DNA from: Sphingomonas sp. SORGH_AS_0879
Lineage (GTDB): Bacteria > Pseudomonadota > Alphaproteobacteria > Sphingomonadales > Sphingomonadaceae
Reading direction: 5' to 3'
Length of the DNA: 64,000 bases
NCBI RefSeq assembly: GCF_030819175.1
Contig: NZ_JAUTBJ010000002.1
Location: 630,001-694,000 of the forward strand
Part shown: one piece after another, positions 16,366 to 25,016 of the stretch
Position numbering within the stretch: position 1 is the first letter of the stretch
How the letters are laid out: each line of letters opens with the position of its first letter
Notes under the pieces: model-generated
What the model saw: the letters and a program-made list of their open reading frames with translations, nothing else
The model's database searches: none
What the model was told of the DNA's origin: nothing
Position numbers and translations under genes: made by a program

Positions 16366-17700
16366 ATGACCTTCGATCTGCTTCTCTCCGGCGGCACCGT
16401 TCACACGCCCGGCGGCCCGGTCCGCGCCGATGTCGGCGTTCGCGACGGCCGGATCGTGGAGATCGGCGCGTTCGGGGGTGCCCATGGCGGCGATGCGGGT
16501 CGGGTGATCGACTGTACCGGGCTGGACATCCTGCCCGGCGTGATCGACAGCCAGGTTCACTTCCGCGAACCCGGCCTGATGCACAAGGAAGACCTGGCCA
16601 GCGGCAGCCGCGCGGCGGTGATGGGTGGCGTCACCGCCGTCTTCGAAATGCCCAATACCAAGCCGAACACGGACTCGGCCGACGCGATCACCGACAAGCT
16701 GACCCGCGCCAGGACCATGTATTGCGACCATGCCTTTTATGTCGGCGCGACCAACCACAATGCCCGCGACCTGGCCGAACTGGAGCGGATGCCCGGCACG
16801 GCGGGGGTGAAGATCTTCATGGGCGCGTCGACCGGCGACCTCTTGGTGTCGGAGGATGCGCGGCTGGCCGAGGTGCTCGCCTCGGGCCATCGCCGCGTCG
16901 CGATCCATGCCGAGGACGAGGACCGGATGAACGCGCGCACGGGTGAGCGGGTGGAGGGCGATCCCTCCTCGCATCCCGTCTGGCGCGATGACGAGAGTGC
17001 GTTGCTCGCCACTCGCCGCATCCTGCGCCTGGCGCGCGAGGCCAAGCGCCGCATCCACATCCTGCACGTCACCACCCCGGCCGAACTGGAATATATCGCG
17101 CAGCACAAGGACATCGCGACCTGCGAGGTGACGCCGCAGCATCTGACCCTGGCGGGCGAGGAGGCCTATCCGCGTCTCGGCACGCTGGCGCAGATGAACC
17201 CGCCGATCCGATCGGGCGCGCATCGCGACGGGCTGTGGCATTGGCTCAACCAGGGCGTGCCCGACGTGATCGGCTCGGATCACGCGCCGCACACGCTGGA
17301 GGAAAAGGCCAAGCCCTATCCGGGCAGCCCCAGCGGCATGCCGGGCGTGCAGACCCTGCTGCCGCTGCTGCTCGATCATGCCGCCCATGGCCGACTGTCG
17401 CTCCAGCGGGTGATCGAGCTGACCAGCGCGGGGGCGCAGCGCATCTTTGGCATCGTCGGCAAGGGGCGGATCGTGGCGGGCTATGACGCCGACTTCACCA
17501 TCGTCGACCTGAAGAAGCGCTGGACGATCGAGGACCGGTGGCTTCAGTCGAAGTGCGGCTGGTCGCCCTTCACCGGCATGGAACTGACCGGCAAGCCGAT
17601 CGGCACCATCGTGCGCGGCCAGGTGGCGATGTGGGAAGACCAGTTGGCCGACGCGCCGACCGGTCAGCCGATCCGCTTCGAAGCGGTCGACTTCGGATGA
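16366..17700 (+). CDS. pyrC: Dihydroorotase (amidohydrolase)
   Basis: A 444-residue amidohydrolase converting carbamoyl-aspartate to dihydroorotate in pyrimidine synthesis. Seen: 'DSQVHFREPGLMHKEDL' at ~61-77, 'FMGAS' (the usual carbamylated Lys region 'GVKIFMG'), 'AIHAEDE', 'ILHVTT', 'CEVTPQHL' and 'VIGSDHAPH' with the catalytic Asp. The first metal-ligand motif reads QxH in place of the usual HxH, a variant I recall from an alphaproteobacterial clade of the family. Allantoinase is the main alternative. ATG at 16366 gives the usual 'LLLSGGTVHTP' start. Confidence 0.86.
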   Translation: MTFDLLLSGGTVHTPGGPVRADVGVRDGRIVEIGAFGGAHGGDAGRVIDCTGLDILPGVIDSQVHFREPGLMHKEDLASGSRAAVMGGVTAVFEMPNTKPNTDSADAITDKLTRARTMYCDHAFYVGATNHNARDLAELERMPGTAGVKIFMGASTGDLLVSEDARLAEVLASGHRRVAIHAEDEDRMNARTGERVEGDPSSHPVWRDDESALLATRRILRLAREAKRRIHILHVTTPAELEYIAQHKDIATCEVTPQHLTLAGEEAYPRLGTLAQMNPPIRSGAHRDGLWHWLNQGVPDVIGSDHAPHTLEEKAKPYPGSPSGMPGVQTLLPLLLDHAAHGRLSLQRVIELTSAGAQRIFGIVGKGRIVAGYDADFTIVDLKKRWTIEDRWLQSKCGWSPFTGMELTGKPIGTIVRGQVAMWEDQLADAPTGQPIRFEAVDFG

Positions 17701-18098
17701 CGGCCCTGCGGTGGGTGCGGGATATCCGGGTCTATTGCCCGGTCGCGCCCGCCCCGCTCTCTGCGCTGATGGCGGGCGATCCGGGTGCGGTGGAGCGGGA
17801 CGAAACCGCCGCCGCGCTGCTGACGATCCTGCGCACGCCGCCGCTCGGCGATTTCGGGCGGTATCGCGAGGTGGTGGAACTGGCGCTGGGTTATGAGGGC
17901 TTCCGGCCGGGCGAGGGCGCGGTGCCTGCACTTGGGGCGGTGGGTGAGGCGAGTTGGTCGCCCACCGTCATCCTGACCGCGATGTACGATGCGGCGGCCG
18001 ATGTGGATGCGCTGGCGGAGCAGCTACTGGCCGCGCATCCCTGGGACGTGCCGGTGATCGCGGTGGGTGAGCCTTATCGGTTACTGGTACGGGGATAG
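17697..18098 (+). CDS. Hypothetical protein, 133 aa, coupled to dihydroorotase
   Basis: ATG overlaps the dihydroorotase stop (ATGA). The protein is alpha/beta and ends with 'LLAAHPWDVPVIAVGEPYRL', faintly like the 'AHPYEEP' strand of CutA/NIF3-type proteins. No reliable family. The overlap suggests co-expression with pyrimidine synthesis. Confidence 0.6.
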   Translation: MTALRWVRDIRVYCPVAPAPLSALMAGDPGAVERDETAAALLTILRTPPLGDFGRYREVVELALGYEGFRPGEGAVPALGAVGEASWSPTVILTAMYDAAADVDALAEQLLAAHPWDVPVIAVGEPYRLLVRG

Positions 18099-18109
18099 GG
18101 CAGGGTGTA

Positions 18110-18196
18110 GGCTTCGACTTCGCTCAGCCTGAACGGCTGTGGGAGAGGTCGAGCGCGCAACCCCACCCCCGTTCAGCCTGAGCGAAGTCGAAGGCC
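18110..18196. repeat. Inverted intergenic repeat, 'cttcgacttcgctcag' family
   Basis: The arm ggcttcgacttcgctcagcc (18110-18129) followed by tgaacgg is repeated inverted at ~18170-18196 (ttcagcctgagcgaagtcga then aggcc). The same unit occurs at 40493-40581. It sits between two convergent genes and may act as a bidirectional terminator or REP-like element. Confidence 0.65.
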
Positions 18197-18224
18197 AAGG
18201 GAAACCCTCATCCCTAGGCCGAAA

Positions 18225-18980
18225 TCAGAACGGCAACCACCGCGCCTTATGGGTGAAGTTCATATACCCCACATTCACCCCCGCGCGCCAGCCGACGCCC
18301 AGTCGCACCGGGATCAGCACGACATTGCCGCGCCGCAAATAGGTCGCGGCGAACCCGCCGACGAAATAGAGCCGCCCCTCGGCCGCCGGAAAGCGGTGGA
18401 ACAGTTCCTCGGTGTCGTAGAGATTATAGACCAGCACGAACACCTTGTTCGCATCGCCGCCGATGTCGAAACCCAGGGACGGTCCGGTCCAATAGACCGG
18501 CATCTGCCCTTCGACCTTGTGGGTCATGATCCCCGAGCCGTAGCGCAGCCCGACCACGAACGCGCCCGACGCCTCGCGCCCGGCGATATAGGCGTTGGGG
18601 CGACCCTGTTCGCGCAGGATCCGCTCGATCATCCCCGCCAGCCCTTCCGCACCCTTGCCGAACACGCCTTCACCCGCCGCGAGCAGATCGTCGCGCTCGA
18701 ACGTGTCGGCGGCCTGGGTCGTCTGCGTCGCGCGGGTTTCCGGCGTGGTCGCGGGCGGCGTGGCGGTGACGGGGGGCTGCTGCTGCACCGGTGGAGCGGA
18801 CGGGGCGGGCGCGTCGTCCTGCGTGGGCGTACTGCGCGGGGCGGGGCGCGAGGGCTGGGTGCCGAGGTCGCTGTCGATGCCCTGATTCGGGTCGATGGTG
18901 CGGACCTGTGCGGCGACGGGCGCGGCGGTGACCATGGATAGGCCGCCCAGCACCGACAGACCCAGACAGACGAAACGCAT
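18225..18980 (-). CDS. eipA: EipA/DUF1134 family periplasmic envelope-integrity protein
   Basis: A 251-residue precursor from ATG 18980, preceded on the - strand by GGGGGAG. Signal peptide 'FVCLGLSVLGGLSMV' ends near 'VAAQ'. A Pro/Thr/Gln-rich linker (~35-95) leads to the DUF1134 domain: 'YGSGIMTHKVEG', 'VYWTGPSLGFDIGGDANKVF', 'VLVYNLYDTEELF', 'RFPAAEGRLYFVGG'. In Brucella and Caulobacter, EipA supports cell-envelope integrity. The gene stands alone, divergent from the tRNA. Confidence 0.85.
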   Translation of the reverse strand: MRFVCLGLSVLGGLSMVTAAPVAAQVRTIDPNQGIDSDLGTQPSRPAPRSTPTQDDAPAPSAPPVQQQPPVTATPPATTPETRATQTTQAADTFERDDLLAAGEGVFGKGAEGLAGMIERILREQGRPNAYIAGREASGAFVVGLRYGSGIMTHKVEGQMPVYWTGPSLGFDIGGDANKVFVLVYNLYDTEELFHRFPAAEGRLYFVGGFAATYLRRGNVVLIPVRLGVGWRAGVNVGYMNFTHKARWLPF

Positions 18981-19144
18981 GACTTCAAACTCCCCCGGCG
19001 AACCGATGAGCCAGGTTAACCAGCCCGCGCCTTGCAGTGCAATGAATGACGGAAAGGCCTCTAGTCGATTTTCCTGATAAAATCCCCTCCAGACCCGGTT
19101 GATTGCCTCCCCCGGCCCCGCTATAGCCGCACCTCGCCGCAACC

Positions 19145-19231
19145 GGAGACGTGGGTGAGTGGCTGAAACCAACGCTTTGCTAAAGCGTCGTACGGGAAAC
19201 CGTACCGAGGGTTCGAATCCCTCCGTCTCCG
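19145..19231 (+). tRNA. tRNA-Ser (anticodon GCT)
   Basis: Acceptor stem ggagacg / cgtctcc pairs end to end; D-arm 'gtgagtggctgaaa'; anticodon loop in 'cgctttgctaaagcg' gives GCT; a long variable arm typical of serine tRNA ('tcgtacgggaaaccgtacc'); T-arm 'gggttcgaatccc'. Encoded CCA follows at 19232-19234. The 3' end doubles as the attachment site of the island downstream. Confidence 0.96.
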
Positions 19232-19234
19232 CCA
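19219..19234 (+). repeat. attL core (16-bp repeat within tRNA-Ser 3' end)
   Basis: ccctccgtctccgcca covers the T-stem/acceptor 3' side plus CCA. It is identical to 31194-31209; flanking bases differ on both sides, so the shared core is exactly 16 bp. The tRNA remains intact at this end. Confidence 0.85.
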
Positions 19235-19366
19235 GCCGCTGTTTTTTCGAGCGCCCCTAAGCGCCTTCTACGCGCAGCTTTCCACAGCATTTCAGAGCGT
19301 TAGCCAACTCGATCCGCTTTCTAGCGCCTTCGAGAACCTTCGTCATATTTGTCGACTTTGAGCCAA

Positions 19367-19389
19367 ATCAGGGGTTAAAACAGGGGTCG
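19367..19389 (+). repeat. Putative integrase arm-type site, left
   Basis: A 23-base unit containing two caggggt elements (atcaggggttaaaacagg then ggtcg). It matches 31123-31145 at 21 of 23 positions in the same orientation. Paired direct repeats just inside both ends are where tyrosine integrases of tRNA islands bind their arm sites. Confidence 0.55.
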
Positions 19390-19420
19390 AACAAAGCATG
19401 AACAAGGGCGTCGAACAGCA

Positions 19421-20013
19421 ATGGGAAAGCTCAGCGCGAAGCGGATCAAAGGTCTGACCGAAAAGGGGCGGTACGGGGACGGGGACAACTTGTACCTCTG
19501 TGTTGGGAGTGGCGGGCGCAAGTCTTGGGCGTTGCTCTACACGATCTCCGGTCAGAACCGTCAGATGGGCCTTGGCCCGCTCGATGACGAATTTGGACTT
19601 ACGGAGGCGCGCGACCGCGCCGCTGAACTCCGCCGGATGATCCGCCGGGGCGTCGATCCACTGGCCGAGAAGCATGCAGAGCGGGCGAAGGCAGCGCCGA
19701 CCGTCGTTACCTTCCGCGAGGTCGCTGAGGACTGCATCGCGGCCCTCCTGCCGGGGTGGACGAACGGTAAGAGCGAAGGCCAATGGCGGCAGTCGCTGAC
19801 GGCATACGCCTATCCCGTCATGGGCAATATGGACGTAGCCGCGATCACGACCGACGAAGTGTATCGGGTGTTGGAGCCGATTTGGGCAACAAAACCGGAG
19901 ACGGCGGGCCGGGTGCGCGCTCGCATCGAGAAGGTGTTGGATCGGGCAACCGCTCGCAAGCTCCGCACCGGCGACAATCCCGCCCGTCTTAAGGGCAACC
20001 TCGACCACCTGTT
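19421..20013 (+). pseudogene. Tyrosine integrase, N-terminal part, interrupted by IS
   Basis: Begins 'MGKLSAKRIKGL' with the DUF4102-type N-terminal domain of P4-like integrases ('YGDGDNLYLCVGSGGRKSWA', 'MGLGPLDDEFGLTEARDRA', 'RRGVDPLAEK') and the start of the SAM-like core-binding domain ('GNMDVAAITTDEVYRVL', 'ARIEKVLDRATA'). It adjoins the tRNA attachment site, as usual for this class. The IS begins at 20014; in-frame translation runs on to 20056 within the IS. The catalytic domain is at 21172-21793. Confidence 0.9.
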
Positions 20014-21167
20014 GGATTCCTCTGCGAAACGGCTGGCAATGAGGATGGTTGAGTGATTCACTGTGCGGGCAGGAGGGCATGGTGATGGTCGAGCAGCGAT
20101 CGCTGGTGGAAGCGTTGATGGATCCGCGCTTGGGATCGAATGCGAAGCTGTCGGGGATCGAGCGGCTGATCGACTGGAGCCGGCTGGAGCCGCTGGTGTC
20201 GCCGCTGCGGCAGGGTCGGACGGGTCGACCGCCCTATGCGCCGCTGGCGATGGTCAAGGCGCTGTATCTGCAGGCGTTGTATGATCTGTCGGACCCCGGG
20301 CTGGAGGAGGCGCTGCTCGACCGGCTGTCGTTCCGGCGGTTCTGCGGCTTTGCGCTGGATGGCGGCACGCCGGACGAGACGACGCTGTGCCGGTTTCGCG
20401 CGGCTGCGGCGGCGGGGGACGTGCTGGAGCGCTGCTTTGCCGAGATCAACCGGCAGCTGGATGCGCAGGGGCTGGTGCTGCGGCGGGGGACGATCCTTGA
20501 TGCCTCGGTGGTCAAGGCGACCCGCAAGCCCCCGCGCGGGGACGGGATCGCGCCGGGTGATCCGCACCCCCAGGAGCCGGGTGCCGACTGGACGCGCAAG
20601 GACGGCAAGCCGGTGTTCGGCTACCGCTTCCATATCGGCATGGACGAGGGCTCGGGCCTGATCCGCAAGCTGGCCTTCACCTCGGCCAGGGTCCAGGATG
20701 TCGAACGGGCCGACGCGCTGGTCTGCGGCGACGAAGGCGCGGTCTATGCCGACCGGGCCTATGAGGGCCAGGCGCGTCGCAAGGCCCTGAAGGCGGCCGG
20801 GATCAAGGATCGCATCATGCATCGCCGGCACCGCTACATGCCAAAGCTGCCGCGCTGGCAGGCCCGGCGCAACCACCTCATCGCCAGACGGCGCGCCCCT
20901 GTCGAGGCGGTCTTCAGCGCCATGAAGCGCCTCTACGGCAAGGCGCGCACCAGATGCCTGTCGATCGAGCGGAACGCCGCAGACTTCCTCGCCTTTGCCA
21001 CCATCTACAATCTCAGACGCGCCGCCATCCTTGCCGCTGGCTGAGCCGGAGCGATCCTGCCCCTCCAAACCGGCCAGCCAAAGCTGACCAAGGCCCGTAC
21101 CGGATCCCTGCAGCGAAAGCCTCGCCCAGATCCTCTGTCACAAATGAGCCGTTTCGCAGAGGAATCC
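20014..21167. mobile_element. IS5-family insertion sequence, 1154 bp
   Basis: Perfect 21-base terminal inverted repeats: ggattcctctgcgaaacggct at 20014-20034 and its exact complement at 21147-21167. The flanks carry a 4-base direct repeat tgtt (20010-20013 and 21168-21171), the target duplication length usual for the IS5 group. One transposase gene fills the element. Deleting the IS with one tgtt copy rejoins the integrase frame exactly ('LDHLL' + 'AKQSKVKRVKSHAALPY'). Confidence 0.93.
20079..21044 (+). CDS. IS5-family DDE transposase
   Basis: Encodes 321 residues from ATG 20079, chosen because GGAGGG sits at 20072-20077; a TTG upstream would lie in the left end. N-terminal DUF772 domain ('FRRFCGFALDGGTPDETTLC'), then the DDE residues in 'GTILDASVV' (Asp), 'YADRAYEG' (Asp) and 'RRAPVEAVFSAMKRLYG' (Glu), with the 'YNLRR' end typical of IS5. 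The frame is complete, so the element may still be mobile. Confidence 0.93.
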   Translation: MVMVEQRSLVEALMDPRLGSNAKLSGIERLIDWSRLEPLVSPLRQGRTGRPPYAPLAMVKALYLQALYDLSDPGLEEALLDRLSFRRFCGFALDGGTPDETTLCRFRAAAAAGDVLERCFAEINRQLDAQGLVLRRGTILDASVVKATRKPPRGDGIAPGDPHPQEPGADWTRKDGKPVFGYRFHIGMDEGSGLIRKLAFTSARVQDVERADALVCGDEGAVYADRAYEGQARRKALKAAGIKDRIMHRRHRYMPKLPRWQARRNHLIARRRAPVEAVFSAMKRLYGKARTRCLSIERNAADFLAFATIYNLRRAAILAAG

Positions 21168-21793
21168 TGTTGGCGAAGCAATCGAAGGTGAAGCGGGTGA
21201 AGTCGCACGCCGCGCTGCCATATGCCGAAGTGTCGAGCTTCATGGCCGAGGTGCGGAAGCGGGAGGGTGTCGCCGCCCGTGCTTTTGAGTTCGCCATCCT
21301 GACCGCCGCCCGCACGAACGAGGCGCTGGGCGCGACGTGGAGCGAAATTGACCTCGACGCCGCTGTGTGGACGATCCCCGCCGACCGTATGAAGGCCCGC
21401 CGCGACCATCGAGTGCCGTTGAGCGATGCGGCGGTTGCGCTCCTGCGCTCGATGCCGCGCGATCAGGGCAGCGACTTCGTGTTCATCAGTCCGATGGCGA
21501 AGGGCAAGCCGCTCAGCAACATGGCCTTGCTCGCCACCCTCAAGCGCATGGATCGCACCGACCTGACCGCCCACGGCTTTCGGTCCACGTTCCGCGACTG
21601 GGCGGCTGAGACGACGGCATACCCCGACGCCGTGGTTGAGATGGCCCTCGCCCACGCGATCAGCAATGCAGTGGAGGCGGCATACCGACGGGGCGACTTG
21701 TTCGAGAAGCGCAAGCGGTTGATGGCCGATTGGGCTGGGTACTGCGAATCAGGCAGCCAGCGAACGGCGGAAGTGGTGCCGATCCGCGCTTGA
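21168..21793 (+). pseudogene. Tyrosine integrase, C-terminal catalytic part
   Basis: Continues the integrase after the IS: 'HAALPYAEVSSFMAEVRKRE', then the catalytic-domain boxes 'ILTAARTNEALGATWSEID' (Arg), 'RDHRVPLSDAAV' , 'TAHGFRSTFRDWAAE' (His-x-x-Arg) and 'VVEMALAHA' with 'AYRRGDLFEKRKRLMADWA' (the C-terminal Tyr is in 'AAYRRG'). All catalytic residues survive, so the loss is due only to the insertion. Whether this fragment is translated separately is unknown. Confidence 0.9.
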
Positions 21794-21917
21794 AAGCGCA
21801 GCCGTCCTCACGGGAAAAATGATAAGCCGCTGTAATTGCACAAAAGAAAAATAACTAACTGTAGGAAAGCCGACGCACACCCTTATCGTTCGGGATGAGC
21901 TTCTAGAGGCTTCCCGG

Positions 21918-21932
21918 ACCTCCAAGGGAGGT
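21918..21932 (+). promoter_or_regulatory. Hairpin enclosing the ribosome site of the AlpA-like gene
   Basis: acctcc-aag-ggaggt forms a perfect six-pair stem whose 3' arm is the Shine-Dalgarno sequence ggaggt, eight bases before ATG 21941. It could hide the ribosome site and dampen translation. The stem is short; function is inferred. The rest of 21794-21917 is AT-rich and probably holds the promoter. Confidence 0.4.
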
Positions 21933-21940
21933 TTCGACTG

Positions 21941-22159
21941 ATGACTGCCAAGTACGTTTTGTCCCCCGCCGAACTGCGCGAGCAGCTTGGCCTATCGCGC
22001 AATGCCATTGAACGGCTGATCGAGAACGGCGACTTGAAGCCGCCCATTCTTCTGTCGCCCCGCCGCAAAGCGCACCTGACGAGCGACGTGGAAGCGTTCC
22101 TCGCTTCCCGCGCCGCTCTGCGCGACGCCAGCGACAATCCCGCCCACCCCTGCGCCTGA
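21941..22159 (+). CDS. AlpA/excisionase-like helix-turn-helix regulator
   Basis: A 72-residue protein with a MerR-type winged helix start: 'LSPAELREQLGLSRNAIERL' followed by 'IENGDLKPPILLSPRRKAHL' and 'TSDVEAFLASRAAL'. AlpA-like proteins control integrase expression or act as directionality factors in P4-like islands, and this one lies just after the integrase. A strong ribosome site is present but may be paired in a hairpin. Confidence 0.75.
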   Translation: MTAKYVLSPAELREQLGLSRNAIERLIENGDLKPPILLSPRRKAHLTSDVEAFLASRAALRDASDNPAHPCA

Positions 22160-22168
22160 GCGCAGACG

Positions 22169-22402
22169 ATGGACGATGATTTTGACTTCGGCCCGCCGGG
22201 GCCGGTCGTCGTGCTCGACCGCGCCGCCGACACATGGGCCGTATTCTTCGATCCGCCCATGCCGGACGGGGAACGGCGGGTCACGTTCGCAGACAAGAAC
22301 ACCGCTTGGGGCGAAGCGATGACCCGTTGCGCCGAACATCGGTTCGGTTTTCGCGATGATGCAAACCCCGCGACAGGCAATCGGAATGCCGCTCTCAAGT
22401 AA
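22169..22402 (+). CDS. Small hypothetical island protein, 77 aa
   Basis: Acidic N-terminus 'MDDDFDFG', then 'PVVVLDRAADTWAVFFD' and 'RRVTFADKNTAWGEAMTRCA', the look of a small alpha/beta domain. It begins nine bases after the AlpA-like stop. No family recognised. Confidence 0.55.
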   Translation: MDDDFDFGPPGPVVVLDRAADTWAVFFDPPMPDGERRVTFADKNTAWGEAMTRCAEHRFGFRDDANPATGNRNAALK

Positions 22403-22472
22403 TCGGTCGAATTATTACTTTCGACTGAAGGGAGTGCACTCGAAGAATAAGCCTCGAAACGAGGAGGTATAT

Positions 22473-22928
22473 ATGCAGACCCAGTTCACCAGCCCTTACG
22501 TCCACAAGAAGATTATTCCCGCTCTCAATCGCGACTGGGATCGCAAGCAGGCGCAGGATGACAAGTCCACCAAGGCGCTGGGCTTCGCTCCTACCGCCGA
22601 TCATCCACGCTGGTCTTTCGATCAGATCGCGGCGGCGGAGTTCTATCTCAGCCAACGCGACAAGGGCCACAAGCGCGAAATGGCGGGCCGATTGGCGACC
22701 CGGCTGCATCACGCGATGCAGGAACACCCGACCGCCGACCAGTTCACCGTCGTCACGCTCGCCAACGGCTCCACCTCGATCCACCCGACCGCCGACCTCG
22801 ACCTCTCCACCGGCTTCGTGTCGGGCGGCTGCGTCGAGACGGCACTGATGATCGAGGTGCGGGGTCTGCGGGAAAAGGTGGCGCGGGCAATTGAGGAAGC
22901 CGCATCCGTCGTCGGCACCGAAGAATGA
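22473..22928 (+). CDS. Hypothetical island protein, 151 aa
   Basis: The start follows a consensus ribosome site GAGGAGG (22461-22467). The product is a helical protein with 'RWSFDQIAAAEFYLSQRDKG' and 'TRLHHAMQEHPTADQFTVVT', ending in a helix 'LREKVARAIEEAASVV'. No known domain. The strong initiation signal implies good expression ahead of the primase operon. Confidence 0.65.
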   Translation: MQTQFTSPYVHKKIIPALNRDWDRKQAQDDKSTKALGFAPTADHPRWSFDQIAAAEFYLSQRDKGHKREMAGRLATRLHHAMQEHPTADQFTVVTLANGSTSIHPTADLDLSTGFVSGGCVETALMIEVRGLREKVARAIEEAASVVGTEE

Positions 22929-23026
22929 ACGCGCTCGCGATGCTGCTCGCGACGGTCGGGCTGGCGGTGAGTCTCGCTGCCCTCGACCGCGCGCGATTGC
23001 CGGAGGGCCGCGATGCTCGTCCCTGA
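22925..23026 (+). CDS. Possible 33-aa single-span peptide
   Basis: ATG overlaps the previous stop (ATGA). It encodes a hydrophobic segment 'ALAMLLATVGLAVSLAAL' followed by a basic tail. The stop lies 11 bases inside the next gene. It is short and could be chance, but the coupled start and transmembrane pattern support it. Confidence 0.35.
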   Translation: MNALAMLLATVGLAVSLAALDRARLPEGRDARP

Positions 23027-25016
23027 AAACGAAGCGACCCCCGCCGACCGAACGGCGGGGGCCACCCCAGAGGTAACTATGAAGCCCGATTCTTCTGCCG
23101 AAGATGCACGTCAGACGAAAGCTGACGGCTCTTGGTCAGCCGACGATCCTGACCGGCCATTCTATGATCGCACGACCAAGGTGGTCGACATTTTCGACTA
23201 CCACCATGAAGGCGGTCGATACTCCTGCTCCAAGATTAAGGGGCTGCGAAGTGACGGTGAGAAGGTCTTTCTCACCGGTCGGCTTCGCGGCGGCAATGAT
23301 CTTCAAATCGAGAAGCAGGAATGGCCCGATCAGTTTTATCGTTTCGAGGGCCTGACCGATTACATGAAGGGCAAGGGTGATGAACCCGACTTGCCGTTCC
23401 GGTTGCATGATCTGACTCGCGAGAAAGCGGCGCGCCCGGATGAGCCGATCATCGTGCTCGAAGGCGAGAAGGACGCGAACACAGCGTGGGCGCAGGGGTT
23501 CATAGCCACTTCTAATCCAGACGGCGCGATGAAGTGGCGCGATCATTTCAACACGCATTTTGAGGGCCGTCACGTCGTTGTCGTCGCAGACAATGACGAA
23601 AAGGGACGGAAGCACGCCACCGCCGTTGCGCGATCTTTGGTGCCGGTCGCGGCCTCTGTGAAGATCATCGACCTTCCAGGCTTAGGGAGAAATGGCGACT
23701 TCACCGACTGGATCGAAGCAGGCAACGACCGTGACAAATTCCAAGCCCTGATCGCCGCGACGCGGGCGGAGCGTGACTTTGCGCGGGATGACGACCGCAA
23801 GCCGCTCAATATTCCCAGCAACGTGCGTCTGTCGCTCAAGCTGATGGGAACCGCCGTCCGGTACAATAACTTCGCTGACAGGTATGAAGTTGAGGGGCTG
23901 GCTGGTTTCGGTTCGCTACTAGACGACGCCGCACTCAACCGGATGCGACTGCAAGCGGAGGAACGCTACCGGCTCGCTGTAGGCAAAGATCGCTGGCACG
24001 ACATCGTGACCGATACCGCCCGCCGCCGGTCTTATCACCCCGTGCGCGACATGCTCGACGGCTTGATATGGGACGGCGTTGACCGGCTCGATGAGTGGCT
24101 GGTGACGTATGCCGGGGCCGAGGACAGCGAGTATGTGCGGGCTGTTGGCGCTATCTGCCTCATCGCGGGCGTCCGCCGGGTCCGCGTGCCGGGGTGCAAG
24201 TTCGATGAGATGCTGGTCCTTGAAGGCGAGCAGGGCGGAAACAAAAGCAGCGGCCTAGCCACGCTGGCGGGCCGCGAGGACTGGTTTGCCGACGACCTCC
24301 CGCTGGACGCCGATAGCAAGGTGTTGATGGAGCGAACGGCGGGCCGGTGGATCGTTGAGCTTGCCGAGTTGAAGGGCTTGAGACGCGGTGCTGTCGAGCA
24401 CGTCAAGTCGATGCTTAGCCGCCAAGTCGATAAGGCGCGTCTCGCTTACGGGCGCATGACGACGGAACAGCCGCGCCAGTGCGTGTTCTTCGGCACCACC
24501 AACGACGGCCAGTATCTCCGCGACATGACCGGCAATCGGCGGTTCTGGCCTGTAGCGGTCAAGCGGTTCGATCTGGCGGCGCTGCGCCGGGATCGAGACC
24601 AACTTTGGGCGGAGGCAGCGGCGAGGGAAGCCGCTGGTGCGAGCATTCGCCTGCCGGAAGAATTGTGGGCGGTGGCCGGGGCGCATCAAGCAGGCCGTGA
24701 GATCGGTGACCCATTCCACGATCTTCTGTCCGAACGTCTAGACGGCTGGGAGGGCAAGGTTCGCGCCAACGACGTGTGGGAAGCCTTGGGCTTGGGGGAG
24801 GTCGGGCGCCGGACGCAGGACGATAATGTGCGCCTCAGCGCCGCCATGCAGAAGCTCGGTTGGCGGCGTCCCAAATCGAAGGTTCGCTTCGATGGGCGTC
24901 CGCAACTCGCATGGGTGAAGGGCGGCGATTGTGATGGTGTCGGGGCTTTCGATGAGGTGCCGCGCGCAGTGGTGCTTGGTCTGGACGCGCATGGCGACGA
25001 CGGGAGGCCGATGTGA
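23013..25016 (+). CDS. TOPRIM primase / VapE-type helicase replication protein
   Basis: A 667-residue protein; ATG 23013 has GGAGGG at 23002-23007, and ATG 23079 has its own AGAGG, so two starts are possible. Residues ~145-240 form a TOPRIM domain ('PIIVLEGEKDANTAW', 'VVVVADNDEKGRKHA', 'GDFTDWIEAG'). Residues ~340-600 are a virulence-associated E type P-loop ATPase with Walker A 'GEQGGNKSS' near 406 and 'VFFGTTNDGQYLRDMTGNRR', 'WPVAVKRFDL'. Such proteins start replication of satellites and small prophages. The repeat-rich region follows directly. Confidence 0.88.
   Translation: MLVPENEATPADRTAGATPEVTMKPDSSAEDARQTKADGSWSADDPDRPFYDRTTKVVDIFDYHHEGGRYSCSKIKGLRSDGEKVFLTGRLRGGNDLQIEKQEWPDQFYRFEGLTDYMKGKGDEPDLPFRLHDLTREKAARPDEPIIVLEGEKDANTAWAQGFIATSNPDGAMKWRDHFNTHFEGRHVVVVADNDEKGRKHATAVARSLVPVAASVKIIDLPGLGRNGDFTDWIEAGNDRDKFQALIAATRAERDFARDDDRKPLNIPSNVRLSLKLMGTAVRYNNFADRYEVEGLAGFGSLLDDAALNRMRLQAEERYRLAVGKDRWHDIVTDTARRRSYHPVRDMLDGLIWDGVDRLDEWLVTYAGAEDSEYVRAVGAICLIAGVRRVRVPGCKFDEMLVLEGEQGGNKSSGLATLAGREDWFADDLPLDADSKVLMERTAGRWIVELAELKGLRRGAVEHVKSMLSRQVDKARLAYGRMTTEQPRQCVFFGTTNDGQYLRDMTGNRRFWPVAVKRFDLAALRRDRDQLWAEAAAREAAGASIRLPEELWAVAGAHQAGREIGDPFHDLLSERLDGWEGKVRANDVWEALGLGEVGRRTQDDNVRLSAAMQKLGWRRPKSKVRFDGRPQLAWVKGGDCDGVGAFDEVPRAVVLGLDAHGDDGRPM

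Noticed and set aside
18595..18885. + strand frame opposite the EipA gene
   Set aside because: Antisense of a recognised DUF1134 gene, low complexity.
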